Shown: positions 8,592 to 16,740, counted from the stretch's first letter. The stretch is 64,000 bases of DNA from Sulfurimonas sp. CG01_land_8_20_14_3_00_36_23 (GCA_002781365.1 PETN01000007.1:1-64000), one strand, 5' to 3'. Notes: generated by a model from the sequence alone, not told the origin. Program-made: numbers and translations.

Positions 8592-9479
8592 TTACTGTAT
8601 TTGACAAATCTCTTTTAATACTCCATTTTTTAACATGTCAAGATTTATAACATAATCATTATGTATAAAAGTTTCTTCTAAGGGCTTAAGTGAAGTTAGC
8701 CAGCCTTTGCCGTCTGTTATCCAGACAAAATCAATGTTTTGAGATTTTACAAAATCATTCAGATATTGATATTCGCCAGCAGTTGCTTTGAGCTTTGAAC
8801 CACCGCCGCTATAATAGTTTACTTCCATCAAAAAAAGTTTGTTTTTTGTTCTATCAAACAAAGCGAAGTCAAATCTTCTGCTATTTTTATCAATTTTTAT
8901 ATCGTAGTTGAAAAATTCTTTTATTCTTTTTTGCGTTGCTTGTTCTATGAATTGTAAGTTATTATTCTCCTCACAAAACTCTTCTAAAAACTTATAGACA
9001 AGTTTTTCCATAATGTCGCCCGTTCTATTTTTTCTAGCATTTGTATCAAAACCAACTTCAACACCAAAACAGTAGTCGACTAAATTTTTAACTGCTTTAC
9101 TTTCAAAAATATCTCTAAGTCCACTTTCATTAAAAAATATCAGTAGCTCTTTCTTGATGTTTTCATTCATGACATCGTGAAAGATGTATTTTTTATTTTC
9201 TGGTATCAAAGTCTCCATATTTGTAATTATTGGTGTGCTAAATAGCTTATCATCTCTAATGGCAATCAAGATAGGAAGTATTTTTCTAACTTTTGGATAC
9301 TCTTCTATTAAAGACAAAAACTCACTTTCAATATTATCTTTCCCTATTAGATAGTTGAGGAGATTTAACTCTTTTTCTATCTTTTTTACATTTACTTTCA
9401 CTTTTTCAAAGCCAGTAAAATAGTCCCATGTAAAAATTGAGTCTTGAAGTGTATTTTTTAAAGTTTCAAAATTATTCAT
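8592..9479 (-). CDS. DpnII/MboI-family type II restriction endonuclease
   Basis: A 295-residue nuclease of the DpnII type, whose characterised members cut unmethylated GATC. The C-terminal catalytic core is visible: RRFDFALFD (D204), then LFLMEVNYYSGGGSKLKATAGEYQYL with E219 and N221. The E-x-N-[FY]-Y-x-[GS]-G-G-S-K-L pattern is specific to this family. NARKNRTGDIMEKLV (148-162) is the conserved upstream block. It overlaps the AIPR gene by 8 bp, so expression follows that gene. The cognate methylase is the Dam-type enzyme at the head of the operon. Confidence 0.9.
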   Translation of the reverse strand: MNNFETLKNTLQDSIFTWDYFTGFEKVKVNVKKIEKELNLLNYLIGKDNIESEFLSLIEEYPKVRKILPILIAIRDDKLFSTPIITNMETLIPENKKYIFHDVMNENIKKELLIFFNESGLRDIFESKAVKNLVDYCFGVEVGFDTNARKNRTGDIMEKLVYKFLEEFCEENNNLQFIEQATQKRIKEFFNYDIKIDKNSRRFDFALFDRTKNKLFLMEVNYYSGGGSKLKATAGEYQYLNDFVKSQNIDFVWITDGKGWLTSLKPLEETFIHNDYVINLDMLKNGVLKEICQIQ

Positions 9480-11193
9480 TTATACTTCTTCCTAGCTCTG
9501 ATAAATAAGTTTTTGGTGTATTCCCTCTAAATAGCACAGCATCAGAAAAATCATCATTAAGTATAGACTTTTCTTTATTCCGTATATATTCGATATCTTG
9601 TAATGCTTCATCATATAGAGATATTAACTCATCACTTTTTGTATCTTTATTAAGTATTTTGATAAAATACATTATATAGTATGTTGCATGAGTAAGATAT
9701 GGTTTTTCTCCTTTTAATTCCAGTTTTTTATTTTCAATATCTTGATACAAATTGAAAATTAACAGAATATCTTCTGCCGTTAATAAATCATTAAAAATTT
9801 CACTATACTTATTTGAAAAAATAATACTTTTTTTATTTTTTGCTTCACCTAGCATATTTAAATAATATGCTAAATATGCTTGTGCAAATTTTTCTGAATC
9901 AATTCTTTTATCTTTACTTTGAGCTTCATATTGATTTTTCTTTCTTTCATAATAATATCCATACGCTTGGAGCTCTTTTTCAAGTTTAATTTGTATGATA
10001 TCAATAGACCTTACATCTCGATTTGTTACAGGATTTTGATTATTAGTATATTCTGCTATCTTACTTTTAAAAATAGGATCTTTTGTTTCGTAAACTCTAC
10101 ATAGCAAAGAAATATCTTCAAAATCTTCCACAGATTCATTAAATGCTTCTTTTAAAGAATGAATAGTTTGACTTCCGTTAACAACCTGCAGTCCTAATAA
10201 TTTAACAGGAAAGTTACTTTTTCCCTGATAATCAATCTCATTGCAAGTTATAGTAACACCATTATTAAAATAAAAAAACTTACTTGACTCATCTTCATCG
10301 AGCGCAGTTTTTTTAATATTTTTATTAATATTTGAACGTTGCTTTAAATATACTCTTACATTATCTTCAAAAGCATTTTCATTAATTTCAGCATTTTTAA
10401 TTTCAGAGTCTTCTGCATCAAGATTATCTCTTAGCCCATCATCATTTGATGTAATCCTAATTAAATCTTTTGCGCTCATCTCAAAAATGAGTGCCCGATA
10501 TCCATATTCACTTTTCTCAAAAAAGTTTTTCCCTTCTACTCTAAACCTACCATTAATAGTTTCCTTTTTTTCAGTCAATTTTTCAGAAATTTGTGGAACT
10601 AATATGTAGTTAATTTCAACATCACTTTTATAGTCATCATATAAAGAATTTTTAAATACTCTTTCTTCATCTTCAGTAAATCCTTTATAAAGGTTTGAAA
10701 CAAAATGAACCTTGAAAGTAAATCTTATATTTTTATCTTGTAAAAGAAATATTTCTTTTATTCTTTCTTGTAAAATAGGATTTGCATTTTCAGGGATAGT
10801 TCTTTCAAAAATATCTTTTAAAATATCTTTGATTTTTGGTATTTCTGATGATTCAAATTGTTTGTTTTTAATTTTCTCAAATCCACTTTTATAGTATTTA
10901 AAATTCAAGAGATGAACTGTCTTTTCTTCTTCATCAATTATTATAGAATCTATACCTTTATCATGAGGAAAATCTGTTTTTTTATAGTCATTCTGTCTTG
11001 TAATAAAATTAGTATCAGTAATTGAAGTGTAAGATTCATCTTCTTGTAAATTAAAAATTCTTTCTAATACAAAGAATAAAAAAGCCATAGAAGGCTCAGT
11101 GAATTTATACTTTCTTCCATAATCTTGAAGATATTTATTAACATAAGACTCTATTAACGTATAGTCTTGAAATGATTTGATGATTTCAGCCAA
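9472..11193 (-). CDS. AIPR family protein
   Basis: A 573-residue AIPR (abortive infection phage resistance) protein. The family hallmarks are FYFNNGVTITC (about 307-317) and LLGLQVVNGSQTIHSL (about 332-347). Upstream, KGIDSIIIDEEEKTVHLLNFKYYKSG (79-104) looks like a PD-(D/E)xK-type nuclease core with N-x-K in place of E-x-K. It overlaps the dam gene before it and the endonuclease gene after it by 8 bp each, so the three are translationally coupled. A nuclease-linked defence role is known for members of the family; a role inside a GATC restriction system is inferred from position. The gene is notably A+T rich. Confidence 0.88.
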   Translation of the reverse strand: MAEIIKSFQDYTLIESYVNKYLQDYGRKYKFTEPSMAFLFFVLERIFNLQEDESYTSITDTNFITRQNDYKKTDFPHDKGIDSIIIDEEEKTVHLLNFKYYKSGFEKIKNKQFESSEIPKIKDILKDIFERTIPENANPILQERIKEIFLLQDKNIRFTFKVHFVSNLYKGFTEDEERVFKNSLYDDYKSDVEINYILVPQISEKLTEKKETINGRFRVEGKNFFEKSEYGYRALIFEMSAKDLIRITSNDDGLRDNLDAEDSEIKNAEINENAFEDNVRVYLKQRSNINKNIKKTALDEDESSKFFYFNNGVTITCNEIDYQGKSNFPVKLLGLQVVNGSQTIHSLKEAFNESVEDFEDISLLCRVYETKDPIFKSKIAEYTNNQNPVTNRDVRSIDIIQIKLEKELQAYGYYYERKKNQYEAQSKDKRIDSEKFAQAYLAYYLNMLGEAKNKKSIIFSNKYSEIFNDLLTAEDILLIFNLYQDIENKKLELKGEKPYLTHATYYIMYFIKILNKDTKSDELISLYDEALQDIEYIRNKEKSILNDDFSDAVLFRGNTPKTYLSELGRSINE

Positions 11194-12058
11194 GATTACT
11201 CCTTATAAGTAGTTCACTAATTTTTCCACGCCCACTACCCTTACTATTTATAAATCTATTCGCCTGAATATTTTTAATTTCAAACTCTTTATAAAGCTCT
11301 TTTATAAAATCTGTATCAGAATTACTATGGATAACTTTACATCCATTTTTATCTAACTCTTCAAATACATCAAATAGCTCTTTCTGCTCTTTATCTAAAA
11401 AAGAAAACTCACTATAGGATGTAAAACTTGATGTTTGTGTTAATGGATAATATGGAGGATCGAAATATACAAAGTCATCTTTTGAAGCATGTTTTAGTAC
11501 ATCTTTATATGAAGCGTTTAAAATTATTGCAGATTGTAAAGCTTCACTTGCACTATAAATAACTTCTTCATCACAAATGTTTGGGTTTTTGTAACTCCCA
11601 ATAGGTACATTATGATAGCCTTTGCTATTGACTCTATAAAGTCCATTAAAACATGTTTTGTTTAAATATATAAATCTCGAAGCTCGCTCGACTTCACTTC
11701 TTTTCAAAAAGTTTTCGCCTCTGTCCCAAGCTCGTACTTCATAATAAAACTCTTTGGAATGTTGTTTTTTTAATTCATTTAAATTGTTTATTAAATCTAT
11801 GGGATTATTTTTTACAACTTTGTAGGCATTGATAAGTTCTGTATTTATATCAAATAAATAAACTTTTTTATCTTTCAAAAACCCAAGTGAATAGAGTTCA
11901 AAAAACATTGCGCCGCCACCAACAAAAGGCTCAAAATAGTTATTAAATTCTTTTGGAATGAGTGGAATAATTTGAGATAAAAGACCTCTTTTACCACCAA
12001 CCCATTTTACAAAAGGCTGATACTTTGTAAAATTTGATAGTTTTTGTGGTGCGGTCAT
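11186..12058 (-). CDS. Dam-type DNA adenine methyltransferase (M.DpnII-like)
   Basis: N6-adenine methylase of the D12 class (Dam, M.DpnII), expected to modify GATC and protect the host from the endonuclease two genes downstream. FVKWVGGKRGLL (16-27) and FEPFVGGGAMFFEL (43-56) form the SAM site, TCFNGLYRVNSKGYHNVPIG is the conserved central block, and FVYFDPPYYPLT carries the catalytic DPPY (200-203). An upstream ATG exists at 12082, but AAGGGAAACAAAA stands right before ATG 12058, so that start is chosen (290 residues). It heads the dam-AIPR-endonuclease operon. Confidence 0.93.
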   Translation of the reverse strand: MTAPQKLSNFTKYQPFVKWVGGKRGLLSQIIPLIPKEFNNYFEPFVGGGAMFFELYSLGFLKDKKVYLFDINTELINAYKVVKNNPIDLINNLNELKKQHSKEFYYEVRAWDRGENFLKRSEVERASRFIYLNKTCFNGLYRVNSKGYHNVPIGSYKNPNICDEEVIYSASEALQSAIILNASYKDVLKHASKDDFVYFDPPYYPLTQTSSFTSYSEFSFLDKEQKELFDVFEELDKNGCKVIHSNSDTDFIKELYKEFEIKNIQANRFINSKGSGRGKISELLIRSNLG

Positions 12059-12114
12059 TTTTGTTTCCCTTTTTGATTGCATATTATTTTAGGGCAATAT
12101 TTATAATAAAAATA

Positions 12115-12123
12115 TGCTATAAT
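12115..12123 (+). promoter_or_regulatory. Extended -10 promoter firing antisense to the micro-ORF
   Basis: TGCTATAAT is a full TGnTATAAT extended -10 element on the plus strand. No plus-strand protein gene follows for 2 kb, so transcription starting near 12130 would produce RNA antisense to the micro-ORF and its ribosome site. This is the geometry of an antitoxin RNA. No clear terminator for this RNA is seen. Confidence 0.45.
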
Positions 12124-12134
12124 TTTGACAGTTG

Positions 12135-12261
12135 GGACAGTTAGAGAGCGCGAACTCTCTAAAAGCTTTTAATATACTTTTACTTCCAAAAGAAGCAAAA
12201 GAATAACAATTATGATGGTGAGTCGCATTGTTATATCCTTAAAAAAGGCTGACCCTGTCCC
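12135..12261. repeat. 127-bp segment bounded by a 7-bp inverted repeat, with inner hairpins
   Basis: GGGACAG (12135-12141) and CTGTCCC (12255-12261) are exact reverse complements at the ends. Inside are TTAGAGAG-6 nt-CTCTCTAA (12141-12162) and ATAACAAT-16 nt-ATTGTTAT (about 12204-12235). The ends also resemble those of REP/MITE-like elements, but no transposase is present. Confidence 0.55.
12169..12228 (-). CDS. Candidate Ibs-like type I toxin peptide
   Basis: A 19-codon ORF, MRLTIIIVILLLLLEVKVY, with a strong ribosome site (AAGGAT, 6 nt before ATG). Length, start (MRL followed by Ile/Val/Leu only) and terminal Tyr match the E. coli Ibs peptides, which I recall as MMRLVIILIVLLLISFSAY for IbsC. 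Ibs peptides insert in the inner membrane and are silenced by the Sib antisense RNA. Here too a plus-strand promoter points across the ORF, and stem-loops surround it. It is far below the size of usual gene calls. The similarity is by eye; expression and toxicity are unproven. It may be a lone resident gene or came with the neighbouring restriction locus. Confidence 0.5.
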   Translation of the reverse strand: MRLTIIIVILLLLLEVKVY

Positions 12262-12341
12262 ACCTTCTCCTTCACAATACAACAAAACAATCAAATCGCC
12301 AACTGACAATCTGAGTTTACAGCAACTTTTTTCTATGATTT

Positions 12342-12363
12342 AAAAATATGACAAATAGTCATA
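12342..12363 (-). terminator. Terminator of glyQ
   Basis: On the minus strand TATGAC-TATTT-GTCATA is followed by TTTTT, starting 5 nt after the glyQ stop codon. The stem is short (6 bp) but perfect. Confidence 0.65.
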
Positions 12364-12367
12364 CTTA

Positions 12368-13249
12368 CTAAGCTTTCACCCTCGCATTTCTATCAGCTTC
12401 CTGAGCTTTATAAAGTTCAGCACACCCTTTTGAGAGTTCACGGATTTTTAGGATGTAGTTTTGTCTCTCTGTTTGGCTGATTGCTTTTCTTGCATCGAGG
12501 ACATTGAAAGTGTTTGCCGCCATCATACATAAATCGTATGCTGGTAATGGAAGTCCTGCTTCGAGGGTTCTGAGGCACTCATTGCTTTTTGCGTTAAACT
12601 CTGCGAAGAGCATCTCAACATCTGCAACTTCAAAGTTATACTTGCTAAACTCTATTTCACTCTCTTTATGTACATCTTTGTAGAGTGTTTTTCCATGCTC
12701 GTTCTCATTCCAAACGATGTCAAAAACATTATCTACACCTTGAAGGTACATTGCAAGTCGCTCAGTTCCGTAAGTGATTTCAACTGCAACAGGGTTACAC
12801 TCGATTCCGCCTACTTGTTGGAAGTAGGTAAACTGTGTCACTTCCATTCCGTTAAGCCATACTTCCCAGCCAAGACCCCATGCACCAAGTGTTGGAGACT
12901 CCCAGTTATCTTCTACGAAACGGATGTCATGTTGTGAAACATCAAGTCCTAAAAACTCCAATGATTTGAGGTAAAGCTCTTGAATATTGTCAGGGCTTGG
13001 TTTGATGAGAGCTTGAAACTGATAGTAGCTTCCAAGTCTGTTCGGATTTTCTCCATATCTTCCATCTGTTGGACGGCGAGAAGGTGCAACATAAGCAACA
13101 GACCACGGAGTTGAATCTAGTGAGCGTAAAAATGTAGCAGGATGAAAAGTTCCTGCACCCGCTGGAATATCGTAAGGCTGAACGATGTTACAACCCTGTT
13201 TCATCCAAAATTCTTGTAGTTTTAGTAACATTTCGCTAAAAGTTATCAT
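12368..13249 (-). CDS. glyQ: Glycyl-tRNA synthetase alpha subunit
   Basis: Catalytic subunit of the bacterial alpha2beta2 glycyl-tRNA synthetase. The full family length (293 residues) and hallmark blocks are present: [42 protein letters not shown] at the start, [24 protein letters not shown], and [25 protein letters not shown]. The glyS (beta) gene is not adjacent, which is common in Campylobacterota. It is a single gene with its own terminator, transcribed toward the micro-ORF gap. Confidence 0.97.
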   Translation of the reverse strand: MITFSEMLLKLQEFWMKQGCNIVQPYDIPAGAGTFHPATFLRSLDSTPWSVAYVAPSRRPTDGRYGENPNRLGSYYQFQALIKPSPDNIQELYLKSLEFLGLDVSQHDIRFVEDNWESPTLGAWGLGWEVWLNGMEVTQFTYFQQVGGIECNPVAVEITYGTERLAMYLQGVDNVFDIVWNENEHGKTLYKDVHKESEIEFSKYNFEVADVEMLFAEFNAKSNECLRTLEAGLPLPAYDLCMMAANTFNVLDARKAISQTERQNYILKIRELSKGCAELYKAQEADRNARVKA

Positions 13250-13302
13250 TGTGGTAATGCCTCGTATAAATAATTGCGAAATTATACCTTAGATGATTAC
13301 GG

Positions 13303-14109
13303 CTAGAACTTAAATGCAACTCCTAATTTTAGATATTGGCTCTCTGCCTTGCTATCTGGTTCATAGTATCCTACTCCTCCTGCATAGACAAGGTTCGATC
13401 TCCCTAGGCTTTGCTTTTGAAACACCATTGTACAAAACAGCTCTATCAGTTTGTTATATTGATAGCGAATCGGCAGAGAGACTTCTAAGATATTGGCACT
13501 GCTTAAGATAAACTCTAAATCAAAACTATTGAGATACATTTTTGGATTGATTCCATACTGATACTCTGCTAAGAGTTCTACACTGAACCTCTCACTCATC
13601 TTATACTTCGCGCCTACGGCAGGTCGAAGTGAGTACCAAGTATAGGTTTCTACTTGAGAAGCACTCAGTGCTCTGCGCCAATAGTGATAACCTACTCCAA
13701 TCCCGTAGCTAAGCTCAAGATAAGGGGATAAAAGAGTACTATAACTATAAGCTACATCCATATCTACTAAGATGTTTTGAGTTGTGCTCGTGACACTTCC
13801 ATAGGCTCCGCCATTTTCAAGATAGGAGCCTGTGTAAAGCGTGTCTCCACCTAAAAGTATCACATTTGCCTCGAGCATCTCATAGGAGTCACTTCGCGTT
13901 GATAAAAGATAGCCTAGACCCATATCTACACCGACTATTGTGCCTAAAGATGCCTCTTCACTATCTATAAGCTCGCCGTACGGAGTGTACTCTCGATAAT
14001 CCATACTCATGCCAACAAGAGATATGGAAGCCGTTGCATCTGCCTCTTTACAAAGGAGCGTAGTTGAGACAATTACTAAGCTAAAAAACATATATCTAAA
14101 AAATCTCAT
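13303..14109 (-). CDS. Predicted outer-membrane beta-barrel protein
   Basis: A 268-residue secreted protein of unknown function. The signal peptide is about residues 1-24 (MFFSLVIVSTTLLCKEADA). The mature part alternates polar and aromatic residues in strand-like segments (YSYSTLLSPYLELSYGIGVGYHYW, FSVELLAEYQYG) and ends LKLGVAFKF with the C-terminal Phe of barrel proteins. It is monocistronic between glyQ and the divergently transcribed M6 protease gene. I do not recognise a specific family. Confidence 0.7.
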   Translation of the reverse strand: MRFFRYMFFSLVIVSTTLLCKEADATASISLVGMSMDYREYTPYGELIDSEEASLGTIVGVDMGLGYLLSTRSDSYEMLEANVILLGGDTLYTGSYLENGGAYGSVTSTTQNILVDMDVAYSYSTLLSPYLELSYGIGVGYHYWRRALSASQVETYTWYSLRPAVGAKYKMSERFSVELLAEYQYGINPKMYLNSFDLEFILSSANILEVSLPIRYQYNKLIELFCTMVFQKQSLGRSNLVYAGGVGYYEPDSKAESQYLKLGVAFKF

Positions 14110-14194
14110 TAAAAACGAAACCTCTCTTTTTGTGCTAACAATGAATTAACAAATGAATAAGTATAATAGCGCAAAAGCACCTTAGGAAGAGTTA

Positions 14195-15517
14195 ATGCTA
14201 AAATATTTTTTATCACCACTACTTTGTATATTTTGTGTTGCTTGTAGCCCATCTTCAAGTAACACAGTGAGTACCTCTTCTGATAATGGAACTACTAATG
14301 ATGTGGTAACTCCAAGCCTTGCCGTAGTTCCACATGCCAAAACATCTATCCCTATGCTAGCTATTTTAGTGAGTTACAACAACATCACCATCGATGCACC
14401 CGATGCCACTTGGAGTGAAAAACTTTTTGGAACAAACCCACATCAGCTCAACAACTACTATGCAGAGATAAGCAACTCAAAGTTCCAATTTACAAAAGCA
14501 AATGAGAGTAACGCAACTCTGAATGATGGCGTTGTAAGTGTGCATCTCAATTACAACCACCCCAATACAAGTGTAAGTTCTACTTCATTTGACTCTATGG
14601 CGTATCCTGATTTAAAAGATGCTTTAGTAGCTGTGGATGCGCAAGTCGATTTTTCAAACTTTGATAGCGATGCCAATGGAGTAATCAGTTCAGATGAACT
14701 CGTCCTTACCTTTATTATTGCTGGGTATGAAGATGCGTATGAGGGCACCCATGTAACCAACGGTATCTGGGCACATCAATATTGCATGAACGACTCTGCA
14801 AACATACCAACACTTGATAGCGTCTCTTTAATGGACTGTTCAACTGGTGGAAAATTTGCTCTTTTTGGAGAAAAGCACAACCTAGCCAATCCGCATGATG
14901 CAACTATAGGTATCATAGCCCATGAACTCGGACACGCTGCCTTTGCTTTTCCAGATTTGTATAATACTGCTGGTTCCTATGGTGGCATTGGCTATTTTGG
15001 CCTGATGGGAAGTGGTCTGTGGGCGAGACAAGACAGTGTAGAATTTCATGGAAATACACCTACACATGTAACTGCTTGGAACAAAGTCTATACAGGATGG
15101 GTTACACCAAGAAGTGCAACTGGATCAACAACTTTAAGTGAGACAGCTTCTGCCTCTTATGATATTATAAAAATTCCTATAAACTCAAGTAGCTACTATC
15201 TTTTAGAAAACAGAAACAACAGTGGCTATGACAAAGGACTCTTCTCCTTAAAAGGTACCTTCAACGGTGGTATGGCTTTGTGGAAAATAGATGAAACAAA
15301 GCTAAGCAAATCCTACTTTGACGCCAATACCGTCAATGCAGATACAGCCAACAAGGGTGTAGATTTAGTAGAAGCTGCAAATGCAACACTTGATACGCTA
15401 GCCCATGATGCAGGCGATGAAAAAGCACTTTTTTACCTCGAAAATGTAAGCTCTTATGAAAGTTCTGTAACAGGTATATCTTCAAGAGGTTCACTTATGA
15501 CCCTCACCATACAATAA
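14195..15517 (+). CDS. M6-family zinc metalloprotease lipoprotein
   Basis: A 440-residue secreted protease related to immune inhibitor A (peptidase family M6). Lipobox CVAC with C17. A classical EF-hand calcium loop lies at 157-168 (DSDANGVISSDE). The zinc motif HELGH is at 243-247, followed by the M6-type FPDLYN and the YFGLMGSGLWA Met-turn region. The usual N-terminal propeptide of M6 proteins (QPDGTxFxAxxxGDExxxWxETxDGY) is missing here; the protein goes almost directly from a Ser/Thr linker to the catalytic domain. That missing module is encoded by the next gene. TAATGC follows the RBS GGAAGAG; the start is convincing. Confidence 0.85.
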   Translation: MLKYFLSPLLCIFCVACSPSSSNTVSTSSDNGTTNDVVTPSLAVVPHAKTSIPMLAILVSYNNITIDAPDATWSEKLFGTNPHQLNNYYAEISNSKFQFTKANESNATLNDGVVSVHLNYNHPNTSVSSTSFDSMAYPDLKDALVAVDAQVDFSNFDSDANGVISSDELVLTFIIAGYEDAYEGTHVTNGIWAHQYCMNDSANIPTLDSVSLMDCSTGGKFALFGEKHNLANPHDATIGIIAHELGHAAFAFPDLYNTAGSYGGIGYFGLMGSGLWARQDSVEFHGNTPTHVTAWNKVYTGWVTPRSATGSTTLSETASASYDIIKIPINSSSYYLLENRNNSGYDKGLFSLKGTFNGGMALWKIDETKLSKSYFDANTVNADTANKGVDLVEAANATLDTLAHDAGDEKALFYLENVSSYESSVTGISSRGSLMTLTIQ

Positions 15518-15526
15518 GGAAAATTT

Positions 15527-15886
15527 ATGAAACTAACAATGATACTTTTACTGATGATTGGACAACTCTTAGCAGCTCCTGCTTTTAATAAATCACGACT
15601 CTTCAAACAGGCGGATGGAACTACTTTTAGTGCAAAAGCTGTCGGAGATCAAAATTTAAACTGGATTGAAACAGCGGATGGCGAAGTTTTGATTTATGAT
15701 GAAGTGAGTAAAAACTTTGATTATGCAAAGATACAAAACGGGGAACTCAAAGCATCTGGGGCAAGATATGAAGAGGGGAACTCTCTCCGAGTCAGAGCCA
15801 TTTCCCGCGTCAATAAAATGAACAAAAGCGAACTTTATAACTTATGGAGAGAAAAACGAAAAGCCGCTCAAAATAAAAAACGCTAA
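15527..15886 (+). CDS. Stand-alone M6-propeptide-like periplasmic protein
   Basis: A 119-residue protein with a signal peptide (1-16, ...GQLLA). Residues about 22-80 (RLFKQADGTTFSAKAVGDQNLNWIETADGEVLIYDEVSKNFDYAKIQNGEL) match the pattern of the N-terminal prodomain found fused to many M6 metalloproteases, which is QxDGTxFxaxxxGDexxxWxeTxDGexvxyd. The C-terminus is a basic helix. It lies 9 nt after the M6 protease gene and has its own AAGGAAAA ribosome site. The likely role is an inhibitor or folding helper acting in trans on its neighbour; that is inferred. It overlaps the end of the convergent DUF89 gene by 4 bp. Confidence 0.72.
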   Translation: MKLTMILLLMIGQLLAAPAFNKSRLFKQADGTTFSAKAVGDQNLNWIETADGEVLIYDEVSKNFDYAKIQNGELKASGARYEEGNSLRVRAISRVNKMNKSELYNLWREKRKAAQNKKR

Positions 15887-16740
15887 ATAAACTTACAGAC
15901 ACTATCTCCAATCTCTCTGCCTAAAGAGTTGGCGACAACTCCACACTTCACTTTGAGTAAAAAACAGATATTTTTTCTGTGCGTGGGGCTTAAACACTCA
16001 TAATTTCCCATCCCTTTTGCTATGACCAAATCTGCCGTGTCAAAGAGTTCTTTGGCATGTGGATTTGCACGCGAATAGGTAAAGCCAGGAGTATTGACTC
16101 CACTATCTACAAGATTGCAAAGCTTATCAAATCCAGCCTCTTTTGCCTCTTTCATAGTTACATCATTGATGATGGGCTTACCTCGAACCATATAGGAGAA
16201 GTTGGCATGTGGAAATAGCTCTTGGAGTGTCTCTATAAAGAGATAATCAAAGATATGCTCGCCCACATTATCGCCGATTATCAAAACAGTTTTGGCATGT
16301 GGAAGTTGTTCTTGCAAGAGATGAAAATCGCTCTGTGCAAACTCTGTCTCAAAAATCTTTTCAAGTTCCTCTTCCAAATCAAACTCAACCTCAGCCGCCA
16401 AATCTATAACATTTCCTGCGACTGCAATCTTTGTGGCTGTTAAGAGTCTGTTTTGGCATGTGGAAAGTTTATTTGTAAGGAGGGGTACAAAGGAGAGCGC
16501 TTTTTTTGTAGAGAGTGCTTTGACCTCATCATAAAGGTCTTTTTTATTGGCTATTTGAGCCATTTTTTCATAAACATCCGCAGCTATTTCGGGAGGAGAT
16601 TTCAGATAAGAGAACTCTTTACTCATCTCTTGGACTGTGAAAGTGAGCTTATTTGAGAGTGCAGGAGAAGCGTTTATGGCATGAGAGACTTTTTCACTTT
16701 GATGGATAATACATCCAACACACGCCTCATCGATAACCAT
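15883..16740 (-). CDS. DUF89/ARMT1-like damage-control phosphatase family protein
   Basis: A 285-residue DUF89 protein. Characterised relatives are metal-dependent phosphatases that clear damaged or excess sugar phosphates. N-terminal CVGC (8-11), ILIIGDNVGEHIFDYLFIETL, VRGKPIINDVTMKEAKEAGFD, LVDSGVNTPGF and DLVIAKGMGNYECL are the family blocks, and the Asp/Asn metal ligands are present. It follows the DUF3972 gene, with start and stop sharing a base (TAATG type), so the two form an operon. The coding sequence holds four copies or near copies of the dispersed 14-mer within 415 bp, encoding NPHAK, FPHAN, LPHAK and STCQN. Confidence 0.87.
   Translation of the reverse strand: MVIDEACVGCIIHQSEKVSHAINASPALSNKLTFTVQEMSKEFSYLKSPPEIAADVYEKMAQIANKKDLYDEVKALSTKKALSFVPLLTNKLSTCQNRLLTATKIAVAGNVIDLAAEVEFDLEEELEKIFETEFAQSDFHLLQEQLPHAKTVLIIGDNVGEHIFDYLFIETLQELFPHANFSYMVRGKPIINDVTMKEAKEAGFDKLCNLVDSGVNTPGFTYSRANPHAKELFDTADLVIAKGMGNYECLSPTHRKNICFLLKVKCGVVANSLGREIGDSVCKFI
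16202..16215 (+). repeat. Exact copy of the dispersed 14-mer
   Basis: TTGGCATGTGGAAA inside the DUF89 gene; on the coding strand it encodes Phe-Pro-His-Ala-Asn. Confidence 0.95.
16453..16466 (+). repeat. Exact copy of the dispersed 14-mer
   Basis: TTGGCATGTGGAAA inside the DUF89 gene, in a different reading frame from the 16202 copy (Ser-Thr-Cys-Gln-Asn). Near copies sit at 16052 and 16292. Confidence 0.95.

Larger units (their letters stand above)
12059..12367. other. Gene-poor gap with micro-ORF, hairpins and opposing promoters
   Basis: The longest stretch without a conventional gene in the window. It holds, from left to right: the dam promoter region (minus), an extended -10 box on the plus strand (12115-12123), a hairpin at 12141-12162, a 19-codon micro-ORF on the minus strand (12169-12228), a distal CTGTCCC that can pair with GGGACAG at 12135, and the glyQ terminator (12342-12363). 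Confidence 0.85.

Noticed and set aside
12161-12170. AAAAGCTTTT palindrome as a separate operator
   Set aside because: Short and A+T rich; such palindromes are common by chance at this composition.
12135-12261. Remnant of a REP-associated transposase gene
   Set aside because: No reading frame with transposase motifs is present; only the end-like repeats are seen.
7964-14326. Lack of the 14-mer in the restriction island as a sign of recent acquisition
   Set aside because: Longer stretches without the motif occur in ordinary housekeeping DNA (for example 23.4-33.9 kb and 42.1-50.6 kb), so absence here is not informative.
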